A stretch of DNA of 64,000 nt from NCBI GenBank assembly GCA_947497175.1, contig CANMFM010000006.1, positions 434,001-498,000 on the forward strand, read 5' to 3'. This DNA is from an uncultured Aquimarina sp. Lineage in GTDB: Bacteria; Bacteroidota; Bacteroidia; Flavobacteriales; Flavobacteriaceae. Positions 52,407-61,616 of this stretch are shown here, piece by piece; positions within the stretch are counted from its first letter, which is position 1; every line of letters starts with the position of its first letter. Under the pieces are notes generated by a model, which saw only the letters and a program-made list of their open reading frames with translations, searched no databases and was not told the origin of the DNA. The position numbers and the translations under genes were made by a program.

Positions 52407-53750
52407 ATGGCAAAATTTGAGCTAAAACTTCCAAAGATGGGTGAAAGTGTTGCAGAGGCAACAATAACAACTTGGTTAAAAGAAGTTGGAGAAACTATCG
52501 AGCTAGATGATGCAGTTGTTGAGATAGCAACAGATAAAGTTGATAGTGAAGTACCTAGTGAAGTAGAAGGTGTGCTATTAGAAAGACTCTTCGAAGTTGA
52601 TGATGTAGTGCAGGTTGGTCAAACGATAGCTATTATAGAAACAGATGGGGAAGGCGGAGTAGAACAGGCATCGTCAGGAACGACTATAGAAATTGAAGAA
52701 ACTCCTAAAGAAGCCGTGATGATCGAAACTCAAGTTGCTGAGGCAACTGAGACGATTACTAAGGCAACTTCGGACTTTTCTGAAGGGAGTAGATTCTATT
52801 CTCCTCTGGTAAAAAATATAGCATCTACTGAAGGAGTTTCCTTAGAAGAGCTTGAAGGGATTTCTGGAACAGGTAAAGACGGACGGGTTACCAAAAATGA
52901 TATTCTTCAATTTATCGAAGATCGTAAAAAGGGTAATGTAGTTACACAACCTATTAAAGAAGAGGTTAAAAAAGCACCTGCAGCAGCAGCTGAACCAGTT
53001 AAGAAAGCGGCTTCTAAGCCAACACCTGTAGTTGCGTCTGGAGATGATGAGATTATTGAAATGACCAGAATGGGTAAGCTTATTGCTCATCATATGGTAG
53101 AATCGGTACAGACTTCGGCACATGTCCAATCCTTTATCGAGGCTGATGTAACGAATATATGGAACTGGAGAAAAAAGGTGAAAGCAGATTTTATGAAGCG
53201 TGAAGGGGAGAATCTTACTTTTACTCCAATTTTTATGGAAGCGGTAGCAAAAGCAATTAAGGATTTTCCAATGATCAATATTTCTGTTTCAGGAGATACT
53301 ATAATTAGAAAGAAAAATATAAACCTTGGTATGGCGGCGGCTTTACCCGATGGTAATCTTATTGTGCCTGTCATTAAAAATGCTGATCAGTTAAACCTGG
53401 TGGGCATGACTAAAGCAGTTAATGACCTTGCTAATCGTGCACGTAATAATGCCTTAAAGCCTGATGATATACAAGGCGGTACATATACTGTGACAAACGT
53501 AGGTACGTTTGGAAGCATAATGGGTACTCCTATAATTAATCAGCCACAGGTTGGGATACTGGCATTAGGAGCAATTAGAAAAGTTCCTGCAGTAATCGAA
53601 ACTCCAGAAGGAGACTTCATTGGTATTCGTTACAAAATGTTTTTATCGCACTCTTATGATCATAGAGTAGTTAATGGTGCGTTAGGAGGACAGTTTGTAC
53701 AACGCGTAAAAGATTACTTAGAAGCTTTTGATGCAAATCGAGAGTTTTAG
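52407..53750 (+). CDS. 2-oxoacid dehydrogenase complex E2 (dihydrolipoamide acyltransferase)
   Basis: 447 aa. One lipoyl domain (1-80) with the modified lysine in ATDKVDSE, a linker, a peripheral subunit-binding domain (about 130-170, SPLVKNIASTEG...GTGKDGRVTKNDIL) and a catalytic domain (about 215-447). The catalytic motif is YDHRVVNGALGG with His419; the usual DHRxxDG Asp is Asn423. Probably the branched-chain or pyruvate complex; the E1 and E3 genes are not nearby. Confidence 0.92.
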   Translation: MAKFELKLPKMGESVAEATITTWLKEVGETIELDDAVVEIATDKVDSEVPSEVEGVLLERLFEVDDVVQVGQTIAIIETDGEGGVEQASSGTTIEIEETPKEAVMIETQVAEATETITKATSDFSEGSRFYSPLVKNIASTEGVSLEELEGISGTGKDGRVTKNDILQFIEDRKKGNVVTQPIKEEVKKAPAAAAEPVKKAASKPTPVVASGDDEIIEMTRMGKLIAHHMVESVQTSAHVQSFIEADVTNIWNWRKKVKADFMKREGENLTFTPIFMEAVAKAIKDFPMINISVSGDTIIRKKNINLGMAAALPDGNLIVPVIKNADQLNLVGMTKAVNDLANRARNNALKPDDIQGGTYTVTNVGTFGSIMGTPIINQPQVGILALGAIRKVPAVIETPEGDFIGIRYKMFLSHSYDHRVVNGALGGQFVQRVKDYLEAFDANREF

Positions 53751-53775
53751 AAGTATAAAAAAGTATATAAGTGTC

Positions 53776-53807
53776 AAAAAACCACAGTGCAACAACTGTG
53801 GTTTTTT
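53776..53807. terminator. Terminator between the E2 gene and a convergent gene
   Basis: Perfect 13-bp stem AAAAAACCACAGT/ACTGTGGTTTTTT with a 6-nt loop, T-run on both strands. Serves the E2 gene and probably the convergent gene ending at 53844. Confidence 0.9.
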
Positions 53808-53843
53808 AATATGCAGAAGCACGCTGTACCAAGCACAAAAAGG

Positions 53844-54206
53844 TTAATTAATGCTATCTTTCTTTTTTAGCCCTTTATTTCTTTGTACTTCTATCGTATC
53901 GAGCTTATCATTTACAACTAAACTATACGTATAATAGGATTTAACATTTGTTAATGGGATCAGTATAAGTATCTGTATCTTGCTTTTTGCAGGAATCTTT
54001 TTAATAATTGGTCGTTGTGCGCTTCTGCGATATCCAATAGGATTCACCTTTAAAAATACACTTTTCTCATTATCGGTATCATTCTGGACATATAGAATGG
54101 TCCTTTTCTTCTGTTTTTCTTCTACTAACCGAACTGGTTTTTCTTGAGAATGAGATAAAAAACCAAAGAATACTATAAAGAATAGGGTTGCGATGCTTTT
54201 TCTCAC
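53844..54206 (-). CDS. Small exported protein, unknown
   Basis: 120 aa, start GTG at 54206. Signal peptide (1-21, SHSQ). The mature part has beta strands and basic loops (KKRTILYVQNDTDNEKSVFLKVNPIGYRRSAQRPIIKKIPAKSKIQILILIPL) like a small periplasmic beta-sandwich. No family recognised. It is 37 bp downstream of the metal permease gene and on the same strand, so it may be a late member of that operon. Confidence 0.65.
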   Translation of the reverse strand: MRKSIATLFFIVFFGFLSHSQEKPVRLVEEKQKKRTILYVQNDTDNEKSVFLKVNPIGYRRSAQRPIIKKIPAKSKIQILILIPLTNVKSYYTYSLVVNDKLDTIEVQRNKGLKKKDSIN

Positions 54207-54243
54207 AGTATGATAATTACTTTTTCCAGTAAAGATACAGGTA

Positions 54244-55404
54244 TTATCCTCTAAACAAAAAGAACCGATCTTTCATATTTTCAATCTCCGAGTTTTTATT
54301 GGTCACTATATAATCTATAGCTTCTGAAGTAAATTTTTTACCCTTATTTGTTAAAGAAACAATATCTTTTTCGATAGTAATCATATTATTTTTTAAAGCT
54401 AAATCTAAAACAGATTTTGATCGCACTTTTTGCCAATTTATATGTTCGTTTAGATGTTTTACATGTCGCTCTTCTTCTTCTTGATGATTGCCTAAATGAA
54501 GCAGGAAAGTTAATAAAGAGACCTCTATACGTTGCTGTTTATGTCTATAAAGTACAGAGAACAACCCTTTGTCAGGAGCAAATAAATACACGAGTAAGAA
54601 TACTGAACCCAATACTGTAGTCATAGAACCAGAAATAGAAGTGTCTAGTGCATGGGCTACCCAATATCCTGAAATTGCGCTGCATACACCAAACAACACA
54701 GCTAACAACAACATTTTCTTAAGGTTATTAGTTAATAAATATGCTGTGGCGGCTGGGGCAATCATCAAAGCAATAACTAAAATTGCTCCAACTGCATCAA
54801 AGGCACCTACGGTAGTAATGGAAGATACTGTCATTAATCCGTAATGCATTACAACAGGTGATAACCCTAAAGAAGACGCAAGACCTGCGTCAAAAGTGCT
54901 TACTTTTAGTTCTTTGAAAAATGCGAATAGTAAAACTAAAGTAAGTATTAAAATACTTCCAATAATCCATAAAGACTTTGGGCCTAAATCTATTTCGTGC
55001 ATGATGAGTCTGTCAAAAGGCGCAAAAGCAAGTTCTCCTAATAAGACAGCATCAATATCCAAATGAACATCGTTAGCATTTTGCGCAATAAGAATAATGC
55101 CTATGCTAAAAAGTGCAGGAAAAACAAGCCCAATAGCGGTGTCTTCTTTTACTAATCCTGTTTTTTGAATAAATTCTACAAGGACAACGGTTAGCACTCC
55201 ACTGGCAGCAGCCATAATGATAAGTAAAGGGGAAGATAAGTCGTGAGTAATAAAAAATCCTATAACAATACCAGGAAGTATAGAGTGACTTATTGCATCC
55301 GTTATTAAAGCCATTTTTCGCAATACTAAAAACGTACCTGGAATGGCACATGCCATGGCTACTAAGCTTGCAATCAATTGTATTTCTATCTGTGCATTAC
55401 TCAT
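54244..55404 (-). CDS. Metal ABC transporter permease with a C-terminal winged-helix-like domain
   Basis: 386 aa. Residues 1-270 are an ABC-3 (ZnuB/TroD) permease with about eight helices and the family stretch ITDAISHSILPGIVIGF. Residues 275-386 are an extra cytoplasmic tail of winged-helix character (SVLDLALKNNMITIEKDIVSLTNKGKKFTSEAID). Typical ABC-3 permeases are 270-300 aa, so the tail is an addition; it recalls the fused repressor of chlamydial YtgCR. It overlaps the other permease gene by 8 nt. Confidence 0.88.
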   Translation of the reverse strand: MSNAQIEIQLIASLVAMACAIPGTFLVLRKMALITDAISHSILPGIVIGFFITHDLSSPLLIIMAAASGVLTVVLVEFIQKTGLVKEDTAIGLVFPALFSIGIILIAQNANDVHLDIDAVLLGELAFAPFDRLIMHEIDLGPKSLWIIGSILILTLVLLFAFFKELKVSTFDAGLASSLGLSPVVMHYGLMTVSSITTVGAFDAVGAILVIALMIAPAATAYLLTNNLKKMLLLAVLFGVCSAISGYWVAHALDTSISGSMTTVLGSVFLLVYLFAPDKGLFSVLYRHKQQRIEVSLLTFLLHLGNHQEEEERHVKHLNEHINWQKVRSKSVLDLALKNNMITIEKDIVSLTNKGKKFTSEAIDYIVTNKNSEIENMKDRFFLFRG

Positions 55405-56527
55405 CTTCGTTATTAGTTAGTTGGTTATAGAGGTTTGCGGCAGCTTGATATCCTGATTTAGTCATGGACCACATAGTGCCTTCTACTTTTATATAATCTT
55501 TATCTTCAAGTTTTTGAAGAGATTTTCTTGTGAACCCCTGAAAGTTATTCAGGATTTTAATAGCATGTGGATGCGTAATATCTTCGTGTGTTTTGGCAAT
55601 GTTATACATAAATGATAAGGTCTTATGCAATTGTAAGTCATTTCTGTTTTTTCTAAATCGTATTTCTCTAAATAGTAATCCGCGTCCCGGAGAAAAGATA
55701 AAAGAAAACAATACAAAAACTCCTGCTACTAAAACGATCACGGGGCCAGTTGATAAATTGTTATAACTAGCGCTAATTGCAGTTCCTACAACACCGGATA
55801 AAGCACCAAATATAGCTGCTAAAATTACCATGATACTAAGGCTGTTTGTCCATTGTCTTGCCGCTGCAGCTGGGGCCAAAAGCATAGCGCTCATTAATAC
55901 CACTCCGACAGTTTGTAATCCCAGAACGATCGCAATTACTATAAATGAAGTAATAAGAATATCCAGAAATCGAGTGTTAAATCCTAATGTTTTAGTGTAA
56001 TCTGCATCAAACAATAGTAGTTTGAGTTCTTTCCAGAATAGTAACAAAATACATAGGCTTATACTGGTTACAACAACCATAAGCCAAACATCACTCTCTA
56101 AAAGGGTGGCGGCCTGGCCAAAAAGATAACTTTCTAAGCCAGCTTGATTGGCGTTTGGTAATTTCTGAATATACGTAAGTAATAGCATTCCAAATCCAAA
56201 AAACAAGGATAAGATAAGTCCAAGAGCTGTGTCAGATTTAAGATGTGTATTTTTTATTATTCCTCTAATCCAAAAAGTTCCGATTAATCCACTAATTAGG
56301 GCTCCTAATAAAAAAACAGAACTGTTCTTAGTGCCAATAAGTAAAAAAGCTATTGCTATACCTGGTAGCGCAGCATGAGAAATAGCATCTCCTAATAGAC
56401 TTTGTTTTCGTAATACAGCAAAACTACCTAGCATCCCACAAATAGCACCTAGAACAGCAGTACCCAGAGTTATGGTACGTAGCGTATAATCGGTGAATAC
56501 TAAATCTATATATTCTTGTAAGTTCAT
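55397..56527 (-). CDS. Metal ABC transporter permease, second copy, with a winged-helix-like tail
   Basis: 376 aa. ABC-3 permease core (1-275) with LGDAISHAALPGIAIAFLL, paralogous to the next gene. The tail (290-376) reads FTRKSLQKLEDKDYIKVEGTMWSMTKSGYQAAANLY, a clear winged-helix pattern like the DNA-binding half of DtxR proteins. Whether it binds DNA is untested. The two permeases form one heterodimeric channel. Confidence 0.88.
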   Translation of the reverse strand: MNLQEYIDLVFTDYTLRTITLGTAVLGAICGMLGSFAVLRKQSLLGDAISHAALPGIAIAFLLIGTKNSSVFLLGALISGLIGTFWIRGIIKNTHLKSDTALGLILSLFFGFGMLLLTYIQKLPNANQAGLESYLFGQAATLLESDVWLMVVVTSISLCILLLFWKELKLLLFDADYTKTLGFNTRFLDILITSFIVIAIVLGLQTVGVVLMSAMLLAPAAAARQWTNSLSIMVILAAIFGALSGVVGTAISASYNNLSTGPVIVLVAGVFVLFSFIFSPGRGLLFREIRFRKNRNDLQLHKTLSFMYNIAKTHEDITHPHAIKILNNFQGFTRKSLQKLEDKDYIKVEGTMWSMTKSGYQAAANLYNQLTNNEDE

Positions 56528-56532
56528 AACAC

Positions 56533-57270
56533 TTATTGTTGTACGCTTACTTTATAATTAATCCCATAAGTTTTGGTAAGGTTGTCATCGTTAAAAATAT
56601 CTTTAACCGGTCCTGTAGCGATCTTCTTTACGTTTAAAAATGTTACCCAATCAAAATATTCTGGTACAGTTTGCAGATCATGGTGTACCACAATCACAGT
56701 TTTTCCAGCCTTTCTAAGTTCTTTTAGGATGTTGATAATTGCTTTTTCTGTAGTGGCATCTACTCCTTGAAAAGGTTCATCCATAAAATAGATAGCAGCA
56801 TTTTGTACTAAGGCTCTGGCTAAAAAAATACGCTGTTGCTGTCCTCCAGAAAGTTGGCTGATTTGCCTATTTTTAAAAGCAAGCATTCCCACCTTTTCTA
56901 ACGCCTCCAGAGCTGCTTTCTTTTCTTTCTGACCTGGTCTTTTGATCCATCCTAGGCTGCCATAAGTGCCCATCATAACTACATCGAGTGCCGTGGTAGG
57001 AAAATCCCAATCCACACTTCCCTTTTGAGGAACATATGCCACCAATGATCGTTGCTTTTTATATGGTTTTCCATAGATTTGAACACTACCGGCAATAGGT
57101 TTGATAATGTCTAGAATTGATTTAATTAGTGTTGATTTTCCTGCTCCGTTTGGCCCTACAATGGCCATAAGTACGCCTTCCGGAATAGCAAGGTCTATAT
57201 CCCATAAAACAGGTTTGTAGTTGTATGCTACAGTAAGGTCGTCTATCTGAACAGCGATTTTATTTTTCAT
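56533..57270 (-). CDS. Metal ABC transporter ATP-binding protein
   Basis: 245 aa. Walker A GPNGAGKS (39-46), signature [15 protein letters not shown], Walker [14 protein letters not shown] and switch His in VVHHDLQTV. Matches the ZnuC/MntB/TroB branch. Powers uptake through the two permeases. Starts 1 nt into the end of the binding-protein gene and lies 5 nt before the permease gene. Confidence 0.94.
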   Translation of the reverse strand: MKNKIAVQIDDLTVAYNYKPVLWDIDLAIPEGVLMAIVGPNGAGKSTLIKSILDIIKPIAGSVQIYGKPYKKQRSLVAYVPQKGSVDWDFPTTALDVVMMGTYGSLGWIKRPGQKEKKAALEALEKVGMLAFKNRQISQLSGGQQQRIFLARALVQNAAIYFMDEPFQGVDATTEKAIINILKELRKAGKTVIVVHHDLQTVPEYFDWVTFLNVKKIATGPVKDIFNDDNLTKTYGINYKVSVQQ

Positions 57271-58184
57271 TATTTAAGTGCATTAACGATGGTGTTGACA
57301 TTATATTCAAACATACCTATATAAGTGCCTTCTGTCGTTCCTGGGGTTCCTAGAGCATCAGAAAATAAGGTTCCTCCGATTGCAACTTCATGATCTTTTG
57401 ATTTTACAGCTGCTTGCAGTGCTTCAATAGTTCTTTTTGGAACCGAACTTTCTACAAAGATCGCTTTTACCTCTTTTTTGATAATAAAATTAGCTAATTT
57501 TTGTACATCTTGCACTCCGGCTTCAGTTGCTGTTGATAACCCCTGCAGACCCACTACATTAAATTCGTATGCTTGTCCAAAATAACTAAATGCATCGTGA
57601 GCTGTCACCAAAATTCGTTTTTCTTTTGCCAGTGTAGCGATTGTTTTTTGTAATCGGTCTTCTAATTTGCTCAGTTTAGCTAAGTAACTTGCACTATTAG
57701 CCTTAAAAACTTCTGCGTTTTTTGGATCTATAGTAACAAGTTGTTTCGTTACAAAATTTGTTATTAACTTCCAGTTTTCGACATTGAACCAAATATGAGG
57801 ATCATAATTTGAAGCAAAATAATCCGATCCAATTAATGTGTTTTTGTCTAAACTCTCACCAATAGCAATGGTTTTAATATCTTGGTGCTCCATTTTTTCA
57901 AACACTTCTACTAGTTTTCCCTCCAGGTGTAAACCGTTATAGAAAATAACATCAGCGTTGACTAATTTAGAAACATCACCTTCACTAGCTTTATATAAGT
58001 GAGGATCCACACCGCTACCCATCAGCCCTTGAACTTCGATTACATCACCACCAATATTTTTAACAAGGTCTGTGATCATTGAAGTGGTGGTAACTACATT
58101 TAGCTTTTGACTATCGCTCTTTATTTTTTTTTTACAGGAGAATAGGAGTAAAGAAACGCTTAGTATTGTTATAATGTTTTTCAT
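57270..58184 (-). CDS. Metal-binding lipoprotein of the ABC transporter, manganese type
   Basis: 304 aa. Lipobox LLFSC (near residue 17) and a TroA/ZnuA fold. Ligands visible: His in DPHLYKA and NYDPHIWF, Glu in IFVESSVPK and an Asp in LFSDALG. The His-His-Glu-Asp set is that of Mn/Fe-binding cluster A-I proteins (PsaA, MntC); zinc-type ZnuA proteins use a third His. No His-rich loop is present, which also speaks against zinc. Captures metal in the periplasm. Confidence 0.9.
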   Translation of the reverse strand: MKNIITILSVSLLLFSCKKKIKSDSQKLNVVTTTSMITDLVKNIGGDVIEVQGLMGSGVDPHLYKASEGDVSKLVNADVIFYNGLHLEGKLVEVFEKMEHQDIKTIAIGESLDKNTLIGSDYFASNYDPHIWFNVENWKLITNFVTKQLVTIDPKNAEVFKANSASYLAKLSKLEDRLQKTIATLAKEKRILVTAHDAFSYFGQAYEFNVVGLQGLSTATEAGVQDVQKLANFIIKKEVKAIFVESSVPKRTIEALQAAVKSKDHEVAIGGTLFSDALGTPGTTEGTYIGMFEYNVNTIVNALK

Positions 58185-58241
58185 TTTTAGTATTGATTTA
58201 AGATATTGTTTTGACAGATGTTTGTATTGTTAAATAAAGGG

Positions 58242-59036
58242 CTAATTAGGTAATCGAACGCTAATTCCTGCGCTTAATAATAGGTTTTGACCTTTGGTTA
58301 TGCCAGATCCTACTGTTGCATCTAATTGAATTGAATCATTTAGCAAATAGGTGATTCCCGCATCCCAAAGATGATTTGGGCTGCTATCTTCAGGTAGATC
58401 TCCATAAAGTTCGGCGTAGATTCCAAAAGTATTTGTAACGCTGTATCCATAAACCAGTGTGTATACGTAGGCCGCTTCTGGAGAATCATCGCCCCATGCT
58501 GCACCCAGATTGTAAGATAAGCTTGATTTTTCACTTAAAGTATGAGCAAATGAAAACCTAAAATCAACTCCTGTTGTCTCAGGTTTAAAATCATTGCCGG
58601 CGCTAAATGGTAAATATAAATGTCCGAGAAACCCAATTTCTGGACGTATTCCTTTTTCTTCGGCAATACTAATTTTTGTACCCAGCAGTAACGGAGATAA
58701 TCCACTAATAACATTATCGTCTTCTATTCCATTTCTCTCGGTCTTGATTTCAGTAAAATCCCATCCAATTCTCAATTCTAAGTTGTCTAATAAGCCATAT
58801 CGTAAAAGTGTGGTGTTAAATGTGGTTGCTTTTTCTTTTGCAATATCTTCACCGGTATCTTCGTAAAATGCCCCGGTTTCAATTTGTAAATACCCTTTTG
58901 GAACTACTGTAGGAGATTCGGTTTGATCCGGTCTGTCTGTCACAAGCGTTCCTGGATTTGATTTTTCTTGAGAAAAGATACTATTAAAAGTTATACTACT
59001 CAAAAAAGTAAGTACAATGATTCTTCTTATTTGCAT
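58242..59036 (-). CDS. Outer-membrane transporter-like barrel, first gene of the metal operon
   Basis: 264 aa. A signal peptide ends IFSQ. The mature protein starts TLVTDRPDQTESPTVVPKGYLQIETG, a hallmark of the MetA-pathway-like outer-membrane transporter family (PF13557), and continues as repeated beta strands. It heads the five-gene metal uptake run and starts just behind the putative operator. It may be a manganese channel through the outer membrane, like MnoP of Bradyrhizobium, though that link is functional analogy only. Confidence 0.85.
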   Translation of the reverse strand: MQIRRIIVLTFLSSITFNSIFSQEKSNPGTLVTDRPDQTESPTVVPKGYLQIETGAFYEDTGEDIAKEKATTFNTTLLRYGLLDNLELRIGWDFTEIKTERNGIEDDNVISGLSPLLLGTKISIAEEKGIRPEIGFLGHLYLPFSAGNDFKPETTGVDFRFSFAHTLSEKSSLSYNLGAAWGDDSPEAAYVYTLVYGYSVTNTFGIYAELYGDLPEDSSPNHLWDAGITYLLNDSIQLDATVGSGITKGQNLLLSAGISVRLPN

Positions 59037-59045
59037 TAGGTTTAT

Positions 59046-59053
59046 TAATTTTG
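59046..59053 (+). promoter_or_regulatory. -7 promoter box of the metal regulator gene
   Basis: TAATTTTG matches TAnnTTTG, 33 bp before the regulator ATG at 59087. The operator-like palindrome lies downstream of it. Confidence 0.5.
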
Positions 59054-59066
59054 TTTATTATTGATG

Positions 59067-59098
59067 CAAAACTAAATAAGTTAGCCATGACTAACAAA
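59067..59098 (-). promoter_or_regulatory. Promoter of the metal operon, minus strand
   Basis: Read on the minus strand: TTTG at 59098-59095, a 20-bp spacer, then TAGTTTTG at 59074-59067 (TAnnTTTG). The palindrome 59080-59095 fills most of the spacer, so a bound regulator would block this promoter. Confidence 0.6.
59080..59095. promoter_or_regulatory. MntR/DtxR-like operator
   Basis: GTTAGCCATGACTAAC, a 16-bp palindrome with one mismatched pair (GTTAG/CTAAC arms, CATG centre). It contains the ATG of the regulator (59087-59089) and lies between -33 and -7 of the metal operon promoter. Likely binding site for the regulator encoded beside it. I did not find a second copy in the window. Confidence 0.6.
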
Positions 59099-59773
59099 TT
59101 AAATTCGAATAATTTAACAAAAAGCGAAGAGGACTACCTAAAAGCTCTTTTTCAGTTACTTATAGAGAGTGATTCTTCTAAGGTTGGTAATAATCAGTTA
59201 GCAGAGTATCTTAAGGTGTCTCCGGCATCAACAAACAATATGATTAAAAAACTGAAGGCCAAAGCCTATGTGGTAAGCGAAAAATATGGCAAATTGGATT
59301 TAACTGAAGAGGGAAGATCTATAGCTGTACGTTTAATTCGAAAACACAGGTTATGGGAAACATTTCTTTGTAATTACTTGAACTTTACCTGGGATGAAGT
59401 TCATGAAGTAGCCGAGCAATTAGAGCATGTAAAATCTCGTAAATTGATCAATGAATTAGATCGATTCATGGATTATCCTAAAAAAGATCCTCATGGCGAA
59501 TTGATTCCTGGTGCAGATGGTGATTACTCTGTTTTACCTAAAGTTATGTTGTCTTCATTATCAGAAGGAGATGTTTGTAAATTAGAAGCGGTAAATGATG
59601 GGTCGGTTAATTTTTTGAAGTATGTTTCTGAAATAGGTTTGGTATTAAGTAGTGAGATAAAAGTTCTGGAAATACGAGAGTTTGATAAATCGATCCGAAT
59701 AGAATTTAACAATGTTGTAGAAACTGTAACACGCAAATTTGCTGATAATGTATTTGTTAAGAAGATAACATGA
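59087..59773 (+). CDS. Metal-dependent transcriptional regulator, MntR/DtxR family
   Basis: 228 aa from the ATG at 59087, which lies inside the palindrome; an upstream TTG is less likely. N-terminal winged helix (12-75, LAEYLKVSPASTNNMIKKLKAKAYV), a dimerisation helix and a C-terminal FeoA/SH3-like domain (about 145-228). Metal ligands follow the MntR pattern: Asp16, His87, Glu110, Glu113, His114, with Glu where DtxR has Cys102. That set favours manganese; MntR Glu11 aligns with Lys here. Predicted to repress itself and the divergent operon. Confidence 0.92.
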   Translation: MTNKLNSNNLTKSEEDYLKALFQLLIESDSSKVGNNQLAEYLKVSPASTNNMIKKLKAKAYVVSEKYGKLDLTEEGRSIAVRLIRKHRLWETFLCNYLNFTWDEVHEVAEQLEHVKSRKLINELDRFMDYPKKDPHGELIPGADGDYSVLPKVMLSSLSEGDVCKLEAVNDGSVNFLKYVSEIGLVLSSEIKVLEIREFDKSIRIEFNNVVETVTRKFADNVFVKKIT

Positions 59774-59827
59774 TTTTTGTAAATGTTAAAATAGAGTTAG
59801 GCTATAACAATGTTAAAGAATAGCTGT

Positions 59828-59835
59828 TATCTTTG
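59828..59835 (+). promoter_or_regulatory. -7 promoter box of the exonuclease gene
   Basis: TATCTTTG is a perfect TAnnTTTG, 20 bp before the start codon at 59855. No clear -33 box. Confidence 0.5.
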
Positions 59836-59854
59836 AGTATCACACAATCAATTT

Positions 59855-60637
59855 ATGGAGCTTAATTTAAAAAAACCGATATGTTTTTTCGATCTTGAAA
59901 CAACCGGTGTTAATATTTCTAAAGATCGAATTGTTGAAATTTCTATCTTAAAAATTTTCCCGAATGGCACTCAGGAAAGTAAAACCTGGTTAGTAAATCC
60001 AGAGATGCCTATTCCTCCAGAAACTACTGCAGTTCATGGTATAGATGATGCCAAAGTAGCTAACGAACCTACTTTTAAGCAATTAGCAAGTAAAGTTAGT
60101 GAAATGATTAAAGGATGTGATCTTGGAGGGTTTAACTCTAATCGATTTGATATTCCATTATTAGCAGAAGAACTATTAAGAGCGGGGCTAGATTTTGACA
60201 TGAAAAATACGGTAGCTATCGATGTGCAAACGATTTATCACAAGATGGAAAAAAGAACCTTGTCTGCTGCTTATAAATTTTATTGTGACAAAGATTTAGA
60301 AGATGCCCATTCTGCAGAAGCTGATACGAATGCAACCTATGAAGTCCTAAAAGCACAATTAGATAGATATCCTGAATTAGAGAATGATACCAAATTTTTA
60401 TCAGAATTTAGTTCAAGGAAACAATTCGCTGATTTTGCGGGCTTTATTGCCTATGACGATAATGGAAAAGAAATTTTCTCTTTCGGTAAACATAAAGGTA
60501 AGTTAGTAGAGCAGATCATGGATGATGAGCCAGGATATTTTGGTTGGATACAAAATGCGGACTTTCCTTTATACACTAAGAAAGTTCTTACTGCTGTGAG
60601 ACTTCGAAAATTGAACAATAGCTTAAATAATTTATAG
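59855..60637 (+). CDS. 3'-5' exonuclease, DnaQ/DEDDh family, with ExoX-like C-terminus
   Basis: 260 aa. Exonuclease domain (8-175): Asp13 and Glu15 in FFDLETTG, VHGIDDA, GFNSNRFDIPLL and the HSAEADTNATYEV His/Asp pair. The C-terminal segment (about 205-260, FSFGKHKGKLVEQIMDDEPGYFGWI) is like the ExoX-type C-terminal domain. It acts in the cytoplasm on DNA or RNA ends. It heads a run of four genes in the same direction. Confidence 0.9.
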   Translation: MELNLKKPICFFDLETTGVNISKDRIVEISILKIFPNGTQESKTWLVNPEMPIPPETTAVHGIDDAKVANEPTFKQLASKVSEMIKGCDLGGFNSNRFDIPLLAEELLRAGLDFDMKNTVAIDVQTIYHKMEKRTLSAAYKFYCDKDLEDAHSAEADTNATYEVLKAQLDRYPELENDTKFLSEFSSRKQFADFAGFIAYDDNGKEIFSFGKHKGKLVEQIMDDEPGYFGWIQNADFPLYTKKVLTAVRLRKLNNSLNNL

Positions 60638-60659
60638 TCTTTAACAGAATTTTAGAATA

Positions 60660-61271
60660 ATGAAACTTATATGTATAGGTCGCAATTATACAGATCACAT
60701 TGAAGAGTTAGCAAATGAAAAGCCAGTAGATCCTGTCATTTTTTTGAAGCCTGACACTGCAATTTTATTAAAAAAACAACCTTTTTTTATTCCTGATTTT
60801 TCTGCTGATGTGCATCATGAAGTTGAAATTTTGATAAAGATCAACAAAGTTGGAAAATATATCGATAAAAAATTTGCCCACAAATATTACGATCAAATCG
60901 GTTTGGGAATAGATTTTACAGCCAGGGATCTGCAAAGCAGACTTAAAGAAAAAGGATTACCGTGGGAGAAGGCCAAAGCCTTTGATGGAGCTGCGGTCAT
61001 TGGTGATTGGGTTTCAAAAAATGAATTTCAGGATGTCAATAACATTGATTTTAGACTAGAGAAAAACCTACAGGTTGTTCAACAAGGAAACACAAAATTT
61101 ATGCTGTGGAAAATAGATGAATTGATAGAATATGTTTCAAAATATTTTACTTTGAAGATAGGAGATGTTATATTTACAGGAACACCGGCGGGTGTTGGAT
61201 CTGTAAAACCAGAAGATGTTTTAACAGGATATATAAGCAACAAACAAATTTTTTCAATAAAAGTAAAATAA
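60660..61271 (+). CDS. Fumarylacetoacetate hydrolase (FAH) family protein
   Basis: 203 aa. Metal-binding residues in HHEVEILI and GIDFTARDLQ, then GLPWEKAKAFDGAAVIG and IFTGTPAGVG, the FAH signature. Members hydrolyse or decarboxylate acylpyruvates or oxaloacetate-like acids. The compact size fits the YcgM/FAHD1 group. It is 22 bp after the exonuclease gene and its stop overlaps the Hpt gene start (TAATG). Confidence 0.92.
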   Translation: MKLICIGRNYTDHIEELANEKPVDPVIFLKPDTAILLKKQPFFIPDFSADVHHEVEILIKINKVGKYIDKKFAHKYYDQIGLGIDFTARDLQSRLKEKGLPWEKAKAFDGAAVIGDWVSKNEFQDVNNIDFRLEKNLQVVQQGNTKFMLWKIDELIEYVSKYFTLKIGDVIFTGTPAGVGSVKPEDVLTGYISNKQIFSIKVK

Positions 61272-61609
61272 TGAGCAAAGGATATAGTTTAAAAAATGTG
61301 GATGAGTTATCTGGAGGCGATAATGAATTTATAGCTGTGTTAGTACAAACTTTTTTAGAAGAAATACCACCCGATCTTCATAGTATGGTGCAAGCTGTTG
61401 AATCTGATAATCCGCAAATGGCATATCAATATGCTCATAAGATGAAACCAAACCTTCAATTGTTTGATATCGATCTTTTGTCACAGATAAAGCAAATTGA
61501 AGCCTGGTCCAAAACTAATAAAGCAAAAGAAGAGATAAAACCAGTCCTCGATCATATTGTGGTCACTGTAAATGGAGCTATAGAAGATTTGAAAGCTGAT
61601 TTTCAATAA
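61271..61609 (+). CDS. Hpt domain protein, stand-alone
   Basis: 112 aa, a single four-helix Hpt domain. The phosphorylatable histidine is His56 in AHKMKPN, matching the AHxLKxN-type signature. No kinase or receiver is adjacent, so its phosphorelay partners must be elsewhere. It is coupled to the FAH gene and lies 7 bp before cinA. Confidence 0.88.
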   Translation: MSKGYSLKNVDELSGGDNEFIAVLVQTFLEEIPPDLHSMVQAVESDNPQMAYQYAHKMKPNLQLFDIDLLSQIKQIEAWSKTNKAKEEIKPVLDHIVVTVNGAIEDLKADFQ

Positions 61610-61616
61610 ATACGCT

